From: Reyranella sp.
GTDB lineage: Bacteria > Pseudomonadota > Alphaproteobacteria > Reyranellales > Reyranellaceae
NCBI GenBank assembly: GCA_019745575.1
Contig: JAIETA010000285.1
Span: forward strand, 1-32,528
Length of the DNA: 32,528 nt
Direction: 5' to 3'
Both the position numbers and the translations under genes were made by a program. Of this stretch, positions 7,106-15,472 are shown one piece after another; position 1 is the first letter of the stretch; every line of letters begins with the position of its first letter. The notes beneath the pieces are model-generated. The model had not been told where the DNA came from and ran no database searches. It saw only the letters and a list, made by a program, of their open reading frames with translations.

Positions 7106-8100
7106 GCCACGCCGTCGTCGTCGAAGTCACCCGCGGGCCGGTCGTCGAGAGCCGGCACGAAGGCATCGCGGCGGTCGTCAAGCCGGACGGCACGGTGGTC
7201 GGATCGTGGGGCGATATCGATGCGGTGGTGTTGCCGCGCTCGGCCAACAAGCCGATCCAGGCGCTGGCGTTCGTCGAAAGCGGCGCGGTCGAGCGGTTCG
7301 GGCTGGGCAACGAGCACGTTGCGCTCGCCTGCGCCTCGCACAACGGCGAGGCCCGGCACGTCGACACGGTGCGGGCCTGGCTCAAGACGATCGGACTGGG
7401 CGAGGGCGACCTCGAATGCGGCACGCATCCGCCGCGCCTGCCGGCCAGCCTGGAGGCGCTGGTGCGCGAAGGCGCCGTGCCGACGGCGGCCTACAACAAC
7501 TGCTCGGGCAAGCACAGCGGGTTTCTCACGACCGCGGTGCACTACGGCGAGCCGACGCAGGGCTACATCAAGTACGATCACCCGGTGCAGCGCCGCCTGC
7601 GCGAGGTCATGAGCGAGCTGTGCGGCGTCGACGCCGGGGCCTTTCCCTACGGCACCGACGGCTGCGGCATTCCCACGCTGGCCACGCCGTTGCGCCGGCT
7701 GGCGCAGGCGATGGCGGGCATGGCCGATCCGTCGCGCCTGTCGAACAAGCGCGCCGAGGCGGCCACGCGCATCCGCGCCGCCATGAACGCCGAACCCTTC
7801 ATGGTCGCGGGCAGCGGCCGGTTCTGCACCCGCATCAACGGCGCCTTGGCCGGCGTGGCCCAGGTCAAGACCGGCGCCGAAGGCGTGTTCTGCGCCATGC
7901 TGCCGACGCTGGGGTTGGGCGTGGCCGTAAAAATGTGGGACGGCGCCGGTCGCGCCGCCGAGATCGCCATGGCGGCACTGCTCGATCATCTGGGCGTGCT
8001 GCCGGCCGCCCAGCGCGCCGAAGTGCTGCACCCTCCTGTCAGGAACGTCGTCGGCCTGCTGGTCGGCGAGATGAGGCCGGCGAAGAGCTGGCTTGGCTGA
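7102..8100 (+). CDS. Asparaginase (asparaginase II family, Rhizobium etli type)
   Basis: The 332-residue product belongs to the asparaginase family that is unrelated to the E. coli AnsA/AnsB enzymes. It would hydrolyse L-asparagine, or a similar amide, to aspartate and ammonia in the cytoplasm. Residues reported as active in the R. etli inducible enzyme all have counterparts one position earlier: S47 and K50 (RSANKP), S79 (ASHNGE), C134 and K137 (NCSGKH) and C188 (DGCGIPT). The Cys/Lys/Cys set would form the metal site. The ATG overlaps the PP2C stop (ATGA), and the next gene begins inside its last codons. No signal peptide is present. Confidence 0.9.
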   Translation: MSHAVVVEVTRGPVVESRHEGIAAVVKPDGTVVGSWGDIDAVVLPRSANKPIQALAFVESGAVERFGLGNEHVALACASHNGEARHVDTVRAWLKTIGLGEGDLECGTHPPRLPASLEALVREGAVPTAAYNNCSGKHSGFLTTAVHYGEPTQGYIKYDHPVQRRLREVMSELCGVDAGAFPYGTDGCGIPTLATPLRRLAQAMAGMADPSRLSNKRAEAATRIRAAMNAEPFMVAGSGRFCTRINGALAGVAQVKTGAEGVFCAMLPTLGLGVAVKMWDGAGRAAEIAMAALLDHLGVLPAAQRAEVLHPPVRNVVGLLVGEMRPAKSWLG

Positions 8101-9385
8101 ACGGGACGTGACCGTCACGCTCAACATCCTCGAGATCGGCGCCCGCGGCGACGGCATCGCGGAGGAGGACGGGAAGCGCTACTTCGTGCCCTTCACGCTG
8201 CCCGGCGAGATCGTCGAGGCCGAACCGCGCGACCGGCGCGGCGAGGGCATCGTGGCCGACCTGGTCGAGGTGCTGGCGCCGTCGCGTCATCGCGAGCCCG
8301 CCCCGTGCAAGCACTTCATCGCCTGCGGTGGTTGCGCCCTGCAGCATTGGCGAGCCGATGTCTACACGGGCTGGAAGATCGAGCTGATCTCGCGAGCGTT
8401 GGCCCAGCGTGGCGTCGCCGCCCCGGTCTTCGAGCCGGCACTGGCTGGGCTGCCGCAGGAGCGTCGCCGCGCCGATTTCGTGGTCCGCCGACAGGGCCGG
8501 CGGGCGCTCGCGGGCTTCCATGAACGGGCCAGCCCCAACGTGGTCGACCTCGAGATGTGCAGCGTGGTCACGCCCAGGCTGGCCGCCCTGCTGCCTCACT
8601 TGCGTGCGGTGCTGGTCGGTATCCTGCCTGACGGCGGCTCGGCCGATGTGATCGCCAACGACACAGATGCCGGTCTCGATGTCCTGGTGCGGCCGCACAA
8701 ACGCTTTGTATTGTCGCTGGAGGCCAATCAGGCGCTGGTGGCATTTGCCGAGAGCGCCGATCTGGCGCGCCTGAGCTGGGGCGACCGGGCGACGGCGGAG
8801 CCGATCGTGACACGCCGTCAGCCCCGCCTTGTCTTCGGTGATGCGAGCCTGGAGCCGCCACCCGGTGCCTTCCTGCAGGCCACGCGTCGGGCGGAAGGCG
8901 CGATGCGCGACGCCGTAGCGTCTTGGCTGGAAGGGGCGAAGCGCGTGGCCGACCTGTTCGCCGGGATCGGCACCCTCACGCTCGGGCGTCCGTGGCGGAC
9001 GACGCTTCACGAAAGCGACAAGCCGTCGATCGCCGCCGTCGAGGCCGCCGGTCGGCGGTTGGGCGGAGGAAGACTGACCGCAGTGCAACGCGATCTGTTC
9101 CGCCGGCCGGTGATGGCGGCCGAACTCGATGCCTTCGACGCCGCCGTGCTCGATCCGCCGCGGGCCGGCGCGGCAGCGCAGGCGGTCGAGCTCGGCCTTT
9201 CTAAGGTTCCGCGCATCGTCTACGGGTCGTGCGATCCGGGCAGCTTCGCGCGCGACGCGCGGACGCTCCTCGACGGCGGATATCGGCTGGAGAGACTTCT
9301 GCCCGTCGACCAGTTCCTGTGGTCGCCGCATGTCGAGTTGATTGCGCTGTTTGCCCGCGCGCCGCTAAGGTCGTCGCGAACGTGA
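8093..9385 (+). CDS. Class I SAM-dependent RNA (uracil-C5) methyltransferase, TrmA/RlmD-like
   Basis: The 430-residue product would make 5-methyluridine in rRNA or tRNA. A TRAM-like N-terminal segment (about 1-60) is followed by cysteines C72, C78 and C81, with C156 further on, matching the [4Fe-4S] ligands of RlmD. The Rossmann domain has the SAM motif DLFAGIGTLTL (287-297), DPPRAG (354-359), the nucleophile C380 in GSCDPGSF and the C-terminal general-base glutamate in HVEL. The motif normally F-Q-x-N reads FLQAT. The best start is TTG at 8093, overlapping the asparaginase gene by eight bases; GTG at 8108 is the alternative. The target nucleotide cannot be told from sequence. Confidence 0.9.
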   Translation: MAERDVTVTLNILEIGARGDGIAEEDGKRYFVPFTLPGEIVEAEPRDRRGEGIVADLVEVLAPSRHREPAPCKHFIACGGCALQHWRADVYTGWKIELISRALAQRGVAAPVFEPALAGLPQERRRADFVVRRQGRRALAGFHERASPNVVDLEMCSVVTPRLAALLPHLRAVLVGILPDGGSADVIANDTDAGLDVLVRPHKRFVLSLEANQALVAFAESADLARLSWGDRATAEPIVTRRQPRLVFGDASLEPPPGAFLQATRRAEGAMRDAVASWLEGAKRVADLFAGIGTLTLGRPWRTTLHESDKPSIAAVEAAGRRLGGGRLTAVQRDLFRRPVMAAELDAFDAAVLDPPRAGAAAQAVELGLSKVPRIVYGSCDPGSFARDARTLLDGGYRLERLLPVDQFLWSPHVELIALFARAPLRSSRT

Positions 9386-9401
9386 AGTTGGGAGACCTCA
9401 G

Positions 9402-10169
9402 ATGATGTTCGATCTCAAAGGCAAGGTCGCCGTGGTGACCGGCGGCAGCCGCGGCATTGGCCGCTCGATCTGCGAGCAGATGGCGGCGCATGGCGCCAAG
9501 GTCGTGGTCTCCAGCCGCAAGCTGCCGGCCTGCGAGGAAGTCGTGAAGGGCATCAAGGCCCGCGGCGGCGAGGCGACAGCGGTCGCCGCCAGCATTTCCG
9601 AGAAGGCGCAGCTCGAAAATCTCGTTGCCGCGGCGCGCAAGGCCTACGGCCGGATCGACATCATGGTCTGCAACGCCGCCTCGAACCCCTATTTCGGACC
9701 GCTCACGGGGCTGAAGGAGGAGGTGTTCCAGAAGATCATGCAGAACAACGTCATGTCCAACCTGTGGCTGATGAACATGGTCGGGCCGGAGATGGCCGAG
9801 CGCAAGGACGGCGTCTTCATCGTCGTGTCGTCGATCGGCGCGCTGGTGGGATCCGCCCATATTGCCGCCTACAACATGTCGAAGGCCGCCGACCTTTCGC
9901 TGGTCAAGTCGTTGGCCATGGAATGGGGCAAGCACAACATCCGCGTCAACGCCATCGCACCCGGCCTCATCCAGACCGACTTCGCCAAGGCACTGTGGGA
10001 CAATCCACAGATCAGGGCTGCGCAGGAGAGCAAGGCGGCGCTGAAGCGCATCGGTCAGCCCGACGACATCGGCGGCGTCGCGGTCTTCCTGGCGTCGAAG
10101 GCCGGCGCCTTCGTCTGCGGCCAGTGCATCATCGCCGACGGTGGCGTGATCGGGTCCGGCGCCGAATAG
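9402..10169 (+). CDS. SDR family NAD(P)-dependent oxidoreductase
   Basis: The 255-residue classical short-chain dehydrogenase has the cofactor loop TGGSRGIG (13-20), NAAS (91-94), and the catalytic set N116, S143/S144, Y157 and K161. The C-terminal substrate loop and the IADGG end are normal. It probably oxidises a secondary alcohol or reduces a ketone or 3-oxoacyl thioester. Two ATGs stand in tandem at 9402 and 9405, with GGGAGA upstream; the first was kept. It follows the methyltransferase gene by 16 bases and precedes the flavin-dependent oxygenase by seven, so it probably works with the latter. Confidence 0.93.
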   Translation: MMFDLKGKVAVVTGGSRGIGRSICEQMAAHGAKVVVSSRKLPACEEVVKGIKARGGEATAVAASISEKAQLENLVAAARKAYGRIDIMVCNAASNPYFGPLTGLKEEVFQKIMQNNVMSNLWLMNMVGPEMAERKDGVFIVVSSIGALVGSAHIAAYNMSKAADLSLVKSLAMEWGKHNIRVNAIAPGLIQTDFAKALWDNPQIRAAQESKAALKRIGQPDDIGGVAVFLASKAGAFVCGQCIIADGGVIGSGAE

Positions 10170-10176
10170 CCCGGCT

Positions 10177-11337
10177 ATGACGCCGACGCACCCGGTCCTC
10201 GATCGGCTGGCGCCGCTGCTGCCGGAGTTCGCGCGGCGCGCCGAGGAGATCGAGCGGGCCCGGCAGTTGCCGCCCGACGTGTCGCGCGCGCTGATCGGGA
10301 CGGGGGTCTTCAAGCTCTGCGTGCCGTCGGCCCTCGGCGGGTACGAAGCCCATCCGCTGGTCCTGCTGCGGGCCATCGAGACGGCATCGCAGGCCGATGG
10401 CTCGGTCGGCTGGAACGTGATGATCGGCGCGACGTCCGGCACGACAGCTGCCTACCTGGAGCCCGCCGCGGCGAAGAAGATCCACGGTGCGCCGGATGCC
10501 GTGACCGGCGGCATTTTCGCGCCGCGCGGAAAAGCCGAGCGCGAGGGTGACGGCTGGCGCGTTACCGGCACCTGGCAGTGGGCATCGGGCAACAGCCACG
10601 TGCAGTGGATGAAGGGCGGCTGCGTTGCCTGGGAGAACGGCAAGCCGCGCCTGATCCGCGACGGCGTGCCGGAGGTCCTGACGGTTTATTTCCCGCGCGA
10701 CAGGATTGCCTTCGCCGACAACTGGCACACGTCGGGCCTTTGCGGCACGGGGTCGTGCGACATGAGCGTGGAGGGGCTGCTCGTCCCCGAGGCTCATGCG
10801 GTTTCGCTGACGCGCGACAGGCCGCGGATCGATTCACCGCTCTATCGCTTCCCGGTGTTCGGCCTGCTTGCCATGGGATGCGGCGCCGTGGCGCTCGGCA
10901 TCGCGCGCGGTGCCATCGACGACCTGGTGACCCTGGCGGGCGCGAAGATCCCGACACTCAGCCGCCGGCCCCTGGCCGACCGGACCGGTACGCAATCGGA
11001 CGTCGCCAGGGCCGAAGCCGCGGTGCGCAGCGCGCGGTCGTTCCTGGTCGAGGCGGTCGAGGAGGCCTGGCACGACGCCGAGCGTGGCGGCGACATCGCG
11101 ATCGAACGGCGCATGGCGCTCCGGCTCGCGTCGACGTATGCCACCGAGGCGTCGGTGCGCGCGGTCGACCTCTGCTACACCCTGGCGGGCGGCACGGCCG
11201 TCTATCGCAGCAGTCCGCTGCAGCGGCGCTTTCGCGACGTGCACGTCATCACCCAGCACATGATGGTGGCGCCGCCGAGCTACGAGGTCGCGGGTCGCGT
11301 GGTGCTCGGCCTGCCGACCGATCCGTCGATGCTCTGA
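10177..11337 (+). CDS. Acyl-CoA dehydrogenase-fold flavin monooxygenase/hydroxylase
   Basis: The 386-residue protein has the acyl-CoA dehydrogenase fold but resembles the class D flavin monooxygenases (HsaA, DszC and HpaB-like group, C-terminal PF08028-type domain) more than true dehydrogenases. Examples are the GVFKLCVPSALGGYE segment (about 43-57), the WQWASGNSHVQW strand (about 128-139) and a C-terminal part with RDVHVITQHMM, where the related monooxygenases carry a conserved R-D-x-x-x-x-x-H. The Glu base of true dehydrogenases was not found. Such enzymes use reduced FMN/FAD from a separate reductase, and none is encoded here. It ends three bases from the convergent exonuclease III gene. 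The substrate is unknown; a phenolic or heteroaromatic compound is possible. Confidence 0.85.
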   Translation: MTPTHPVLDRLAPLLPEFARRAEEIERARQLPPDVSRALIGTGVFKLCVPSALGGYEAHPLVLLRAIETASQADGSVGWNVMIGATSGTTAAYLEPAAAKKIHGAPDAVTGGIFAPRGKAEREGDGWRVTGTWQWASGNSHVQWMKGGCVAWENGKPRLIRDGVPEVLTVYFPRDRIAFADNWHTSGLCGTGSCDMSVEGLLVPEAHAVSLTRDRPRIDSPLYRFPVFGLLAMGCGAVALGIARGAIDDLVTLAGAKIPTLSRRPLADRTGTQSDVARAEAAVRSARSFLVEAVEEAWHDAERGGDIAIERRMALRLASTYATEASVRAVDLCYTLAGGTAVYRSSPLQRRFRDVHVITQHMMVAPPSYEVAGRVVLGLPTDPSML

Positions 11338-11340
11338 CGG

Positions 11341-12129
11341 TCAGGCGGCCAGGTCGAGCTCGCACCACACCGGCACATGGTCCGATGGTTCGGCCTTGCC
11401 GCGCTCGGCCCGGTCGATACCGACGCCGCCGAGTCGGTCGGCGGCCTGCGGCGAGAGCAGCATGTGGTCGATCCGGAGACCGTGGTCCTTGGACCAGGCG
11501 CCGCCCTGGTAATCCCAGTAGGTGTAGCGCGGGTCGTCGGGGTGGAACGCCCGCACCGCGTCGGTCAAGCCCAGATTGAGCAGCGTGCGCAGCGCCGCCC
11601 GCGACTGCGGCTGGCAGAGAGCATCGTCGGCGAAGGCCTTGGGGTCGTAAACGTCGAGGTCCGTCGGGCAGACGTTGTAGTCGCCAGCCAGCACGAACAT
11701 CTCCTCACGGGCGAGCAGCTGGCGGGTGTGCCGGAGGAGGCGCTGCATCCAGGCGAGCTTGTAGTCGAACTTCTCGCCGCCGATCGGGTTGCCGTTGGGC
11801 AGGTAGATGCCACCGACCGTGAGCGGCCCCCGGGGCGTGTCGACCCGGCCTTCGATGTAGCGCGCCGGCTCGTCGGCTACCGCGTCCGGCAGGGCGCGGG
11901 CCGTGATCTCGACGGGATGAAGGGAGAGAAGGGCAACGCCGTTGAATCCCTTCTGGCCAACGATCTCCGCTTTGTAGCCTGCGGCCTCGATCTCCAACCT
12001 GGGAAACTGCGGCTCCTGGGCCTTGAGTTCCTGCAGCACCACGATGTCGGGTTTGGCGCGTTCTAGCCAAGCCACCAGATTGCCGGTCCGCTTGCGAACC
12101 GAGTTGACGTTCCACGTCGCGATCTTCAT
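11341..12129 (-). CDS. xthA: Exodeoxyribonuclease III (AP endonuclease family)
   Basis: The 262-residue protein is full length for the Mg-dependent ExoIII/APE1 family, which cuts DNA 5' of abasic sites and trims 3' ends in base excision repair. Catalytic residues are visible: N7 (WNVNS), E34 (LQELK), D150 and N152 (AGDYNV), and D250-H251 in the C-terminal SDHVPVW. It starts at ATG 12129, ten bases after the ErpA-type gene on the same strand. Its stop nearly touches the stop of the convergent oxygenase gene, the two lying in a small TGACGGTCA palindrome. Confidence 0.96.
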   Translation of the reverse strand: MKIATWNVNSVRKRTGNLVAWLERAKPDIVVLQELKAQEPQFPRLEIEAAGYKAEIVGQKGFNGVALLSLHPVEITARALPDAVADEPARYIEGRVDTPRGPLTVGGIYLPNGNPIGGEKFDYKLAWMQRLLRHTRQLLAREEMFVLAGDYNVCPTDLDVYDPKAFADDALCQPQSRAALRTLLNLGLTDAVRAFHPDDPRYTYWDYQGGAWSKDHGLRIDHMLLSPQAADRLGGVGIDRAERGKAEPSDHVPVWCELDLAA

Positions 12130-12139
12130 CGCGACCGGA

Positions 12140-12472
12140 TCACACGCTGAAGGAGTTGCCGCAGCCGCAGGACGAGGTGGCGTTCGGGTTGTTCACCTGG
12201 AAGGAGGCGCCGACCATCTCTTCGACATAGTCGAGCTGACTGCCCTTGAGCAGTTCCAGCGAGGTGCTGTCGACCAGCACAGCGGCGCCATTGCGCTCGA
12301 TGACGAGGTCGTCTTCGCCGCGCGCATCCTCGAAGGAGAAGTTGTACTGGAAGCCCGAGCAACCGCCGCCCAGCACGGCCACGCGCATCATGACGGGCTT
12401 GGCTTCCTTGGAGGCCAGAAAGGCAATCCGCTTGGCGGCGCTCTCGGTCACGGAAAAGGTCGTATCGCTCAT
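12140..12472 (-). CDS. erpA: Iron-sulfur cluster insertion protein (ErpA/IscA type)
   Basis: The 110-residue A-type carrier receives Fe-S clusters and passes them to apo-proteins in the cytoplasm. It has the three invariant cysteines C38 (GGGCSGFQY) and C102/C104 (SCGCGNSF), with the usual ending. The location beside xthA is common in alphaproteobacteria, which favours ErpA, although IscA/SufA cannot be excluded. The ATG at 12472 was preferred over an in-frame GTG two codons upstream. No strong ribosome site is visible. Confidence 0.93.
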   Translation of the reverse strand: MSDTTFSVTESAAKRIAFLASKEAKPVMMRVAVLGGGCSGFQYNFSFEDARGEDDLVIERNGAAVLVDSTSLELLKGSQLDYVEEMVGASFQVNNPNATSSCGCGNSFSV

Positions 12473-12503
12473 AGCCACAAGATGTGGTCGGAAGGCTGAT
12501 TCG

Positions 12504-12914
12504 TCAATGCTTCGCGTTGCGGGTGAGGCTGTCGATCAGGCCGTGGACGTCGCCCAGGACCCATAAATCCGAGATTTTGCCGCCTTTCAGCGTGAATAGG
12601 GCCGCGCCAGCCCATTCCACCCGCTTGCCGGTCGGGGCAAAGCCCATGAAGGGACCGCGGTGAATGCCCTCGAAATGCATACGGGCGAAGGCGCGGCTGT
12701 CCTCGGCAACCAGGTCCCGGATGGTGCATCGGTAGTCGGCCAACGCGCCGGTCACCTGGTCGACATAGGCGGCGAAGGCGGCATGGCCGGTCATGCTCGG
12801 TCCCAGCGACCCGCGAAAGCTGAAGTCGGGATGGAACAGTTCCGGGATGGCCGCCTTGTCGATGCGGTTCCAGACCCTGTCGTAGAAGGCGATGACAGCG
12901 TCGCGTGGCGTCAC
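12504..12914 (-). CDS. Nuclear transport factor 2 / SnoaL-like protein
   Basis: The 136-residue product has the cone-shaped NTF2-like fold pattern. An N-terminal helix (TPRDAVIAFYDRVW) is followed by a helix-strand with FHPDFSFRG, then a set of beta strands ending in a DLWVLGD segment. Such proteins are small cyclases, isomerases or ligand-binding proteins; no firm reaction can be assigned. The start is GTG at 12914, overlapping the stop of the DMT transporter gene by GTGA. That coupling makes an ATG-based extended reading unnecessary: a much longer open frame upstream is a shadow of the transporter gene. Confidence 0.82.
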   Translation of the reverse strand: MTPRDAVIAFYDRVWNRIDKAAIPELFHPDFSFRGSLGPSMTGHAAFAAYVDQVTGALADYRCTIRDLVAEDSRAFARMHFEGIHRGPFMGFAPTGKRVEWAGAALFTLKGGKISDLWVLGDVHGLIDSLTRNAKH

Positions 12915-13888
12915 GGCGCGACCGTCCGGTCGCGCTCGCGGGCCCGCACGCGTTCGCGATGAAGGACGTACAGGCCCGAGCCGATGACCAGCGGCAGGCC
13001 GTACCAGACAGTCCAGGATGGCGTCTCCATGAACCAAAGATAGCCGAACAGCACGGCCAGCACGATGGAGGTGTAGTCGAACGGCGCCAGCACGGCGGCC
13101 GGCGCCAGGCGCCAGGCCCGGGTGATGAGGATCTGCGCCACGCCGCCCAGCAGTCCGAGCACGATCAACCAGACCCAGTCCATGGGGGTGGGCCACGTCC
13201 ACTCCGGGATGGCGCCAATCAGCGACACGACGCTCGCGGCGGCCGAGAACCAGAAGAGCGTGACCACGTCGTGGTCGTGCCGGCTCAGGAGCCTGACCAG
13301 GACCGTCGACAGGGCGTAGCAGAAGGTGGCGGCGAGCACGATCAGCGAGATGGCGTGGAACTGGATGCCCCATGGGTCGAGCATGATCAGCACGCCCACG
13401 AAGCCGACCGCGACTGCCGCCCAGCGCCGCCAACCGACCTGCTCGCCGAGCAGCGGCACGGACAGCGCCACCATGAAAAGTGGGGCGGCGAACGAAATCG
13501 CATAGGCATCGACCAGCGGCATCCGTGGGAAGACGTAGAAGAAGCCGAGCAGGCTGCCGAAACCGACACAGACCCGGGCGGCCTGCAGCCAGGGTCGGTT
13601 GGCTCGGACGATCTTCAGTCCGCCGGCGCGCCAGATCAGGACGGCGACCGGTATCATGGCAATGGCACTGCGGAACAGCATCAGCTGGAACGAGCCGTAG
13701 GTGTCGCCCAGCGCCTTCACCATGGCGTCCATCGTGCAGAACAACACGAGTGCGCTCAGCTTCAGGTAGATGCCGTGCAGGACGGTGTGTCTGGGGGCGA
13801 CGGTCAAGGTGCGCCATTTGGCGTGCCCGGTGTCTGTTCGTAAAGCGGCGTTTGCCTTTATCAGCGCTCGAACATCGTCCGAGGCCAC
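12911..13888 (-). CDS. DMT-superfamily transporter (EamA family)
   Basis: The product has ten predicted membrane helices arranged as two EamA repeats, beginning with the helix LKLSALVLFCTMDAMVKAL and ending near GLPLVIGSGLYVLH before a basic cytoplasmic tail. Such proteins usually export amino acids or other small metabolites across the inner membrane. The start is uncertain. GTG 13888 gives 325 residues with a 36-residue polar N-terminal extension that is unusual; a TTG at 13807 would give a more family-like start. It lies 18 bases after the FecR-domain gene on the same strand and is coupled to the NTF2-like gene. Confidence 0.88.
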   Translation of the reverse strand: MASDDVRALIKANAALRTDTGHAKWRTLTVAPRHTVLHGIYLKLSALVLFCTMDAMVKALGDTYGSFQLMLFRSAIAMIPVAVLIWRAGGLKIVRANRPWLQAARVCVGFGSLLGFFYVFPRMPLVDAYAISFAAPLFMVALSVPLLGEQVGWRRWAAVAVGFVGVLIMLDPWGIQFHAISLIVLAATFCYALSTVLVRLLSRHDHDVVTLFWFSAAASVVSLIGAIPEWTWPTPMDWVWLIVLGLLGGVAQILITRAWRLAPAAVLAPFDYTSIVLAVLFGYLWFMETPSWTVWYGLPLVIGSGLYVLHRERVRARERDRTVAP

Positions 13889-13906
13889 ATGACGGTGTTC
13901 TGGCGG

Positions 13907-15301
13907 CTAGGTACCGCTCGCCTTCTGCTGAGGCGGAGGGTCCACTACGAGCGGCGGAACGAAGATGGGAAGTCCTTGCGTCGTCGGTGGCTGCGGCGGC
14001 ACAAACACCGGTGTCGGCGTGGGCTGCGGACCAGGGCCTGCGGCGGGCGGCACCGGCGGCGGCGGCGGTGCCGGTGGCGGAGGAGGAGCCGGCGGCGGGA
14101 TCAGCGAGTTGACCAGTATCGTGACCAGCGGCGCGCTGGGAGAATTAGGGCCTGCGATGAGGTTCTCTATCAGCCGGTTGATCGTCCCAACGCTCGGAGG
14201 GATTGGTGCCGGCAACGGTCCGCCAGCAGCCAACGCTGGTGCAGCTGGAATTCCCGCAGGCGGGGGGGTGGCCGCCAGGGCATTGGCTCCCGGCGTAGCT
14301 ACGACGCTCTGGATGGGGCCCGCGCCCTGCAGCGGGCCTGAGCCCTGCAACGGGCCTGACCCCTGCAACGGGCCTGCACCTTGGAGAGGGCCCGCGCCTT
14401 GTTGCGGACCGGCGGCCTGGAGTGGGTTAGCGCCTTGGAGTGGCCCCGTCGCTTGCTGGGGCCCCGCGGCTGCAGCGGGGCCGCCGCCCGGCTGTGGTCC
14501 GGCCGCTACCTGAGGACCCGCCGCCTTCAACTGAGCTTGCTGTGTCGCTGGAATGGCCGCGACGGCGACGGCTGGCGGTATCGCCGAGTTCGCACGGCTG
14601 AGACCGGAGCTTGTGAAGGCTGCGCTGATCGCTGCGGCCGAGGGGACCTGCCCGCCTTGACCGCCCGGCGGGCCGCCGCCGGCAGTCTGTTGAAAGGCGC
14701 TGTTGTTGCCGAGACCGCCGGGCGGAATGGGCGCGGGCGGAGCCGGCGGCGCTCCGACGGGTGCCACGATTTGGGAGCCTGGCTGGGTCGTCGTCCGAGT
14801 GACGCCTTGGCTCGTCACGGTCATCGATCCGCCGAACAGGAAGTTTGCTGTGGTTGCACCAGTGGCGCTGACCGAGAAAGTCGCGATGCCGCCGCGGATA
14901 CCCATCGTCGCAGACGGTGTCTTGATGGAAACCTCAGAACTCTTGCTGATCGCACCGCCTACGAAACGGAAGACGCCGCGCGAGGCGTTGAGCGCAATCT
15001 CGCCTGTCTTGCGGTCGGGATCGTAGACGAACTTGTCGATGTTCAGCACGCTGTTCGGGCCGATCGTCAAGGACGACCCATCGAGGAAGACGATGTTTGC
15101 TCTGTCATTGGCGCCGGTGGTCACCCGCTCGTTCGGCTGGACATCGTTACCGATGCGGATGATGCGCTCTGTGCCTGCGGGTGGCAGCCCCTTCGGTTGG
15201 CCGTCGACAACAGAGGCGACACCTACGCGCGCCCAGGCTGGCGAGGCCACAAGCATGCCGACCGCGGCAACCGCGGCGACTAGTCGACCAGAGGATGTCA
15301 T
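13907..15301 (-). CDS. Secreted FecR-domain protein with Gly/Pro/Gln-rich repeat tail
   Basis: The 464-residue product starts with a signal peptide (about 1-25, ending PAWA). Residues about 45-180 resemble a FecR domain, with FLDGSSLTIGPNS (72-84), SRGVFRFVGG (107-116) and IKTPSATMGIRG (126-137). The rest is low complexity: a hexapeptide repeat of the G-P-L-Q-G-A/S type encoded at about 14316-14531, then a Pro-rich end. FecR domains bind partners in the periplasm or envelope. There is no membrane anchor or sigma factor nearby. The ATG at 15301 has AAGGGAAGGA upstream. It sits next to a TPR gene and a divergent CHASE2 cyclase, a grouping I have the impression is recurrent. Confidence 0.85.
   Translation of the reverse strand: MTSSGRLVAAVAAVGMLVASPAWARVGVASVVDGQPKGLPPAGTERIIRIGNDVQPNERVTTGANDRANIVFLDGSSLTIGPNSVLNIDKFVYDPDRKTGEIALNASRGVFRFVGGAISKSSEVSIKTPSATMGIRGGIATFSVSATGATTANFLFGGSMTVTSQGVTRTTTQPGSQIVAPVGAPPAPPAPIPPGGLGNNSAFQQTAGGGPPGGQGGQVPSAAAISAAFTSSGLSRANSAIPPAVAVAAIPATQQAQLKAAGPQVAAGPQPGGGPAAAAGPQQATGPLQGANPLQAAGPQQGAGPLQGAGPLQGSGPLQGSGPLQGAGPIQSVVATPGANALAATPPPAGIPAAPALAAGGPLPAPIPPSVGTINRLIENLIAGPNSPSAPLVTILVNSLIPPPAPPPPPAPPPPPVPPAAGPGPQPTPTPVFVPPQPPTTQGLPIFVPPLVVDPPPQQKASGT
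14316..14531. repeat. Tandem 18-bp repeats within the FecR-protein gene
   Basis: About twelve head-to-tail 18-bp units run in phase with codons. The first nine (14316-14477) are clear, with a GGGCCTG-x-x-CCCTGCAAC-like core, and the last few are degenerate. On the minus strand they encode the G-P-L-Q-G-A/S hexapeptide. Units 2 and 3 differ at very few positions, so recent slippage or unequal exchange is likely and copy number may vary between strains. Confidence 0.85.
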
Positions 15302-15472
15302 CGCTGTTCCTTCCCTTCAGACTTAAGGTCGTCTCAAGGGATTTCACTATTTCCTTCGTATTAACGTCCTACCATAGAGGCAGCGATGCTTCCTAAAAAG
15401 TGGAAAAGCCCTTCAAAGCGTACTTTTCTAGAATTCATAAATACGCATTTGAGATGCAATTTGCAGTTATAC
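15302..15472. other. AT-rich non-coding gap between the TPR and FecR genes
   Basis: This 171-base stretch is clearly richer in A and T than its surroundings. It contains the ribosome site of the FecR gene but no convincing gene, hairpin terminator or perfect promoter. It may be a scar of the deletion or rearrangement that shortened the TPR gene. Confidence 0.4.

Noticed and set aside
12504-13817. A 437-residue fused reading joining an Arg-rich part to the NTF2-like protein
   Set aside because: The upstream part is an out-of-frame reading of the DMT transporter; the GTG at 12914 that overlaps the transporter stop is the natural start.
14316-14531. Regular repeats considered as a CRISPR array
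   Set aside because: Units are contiguous 18-mers without spacers and in phase with a protein-coding frame, so they are coding tandem repeats.
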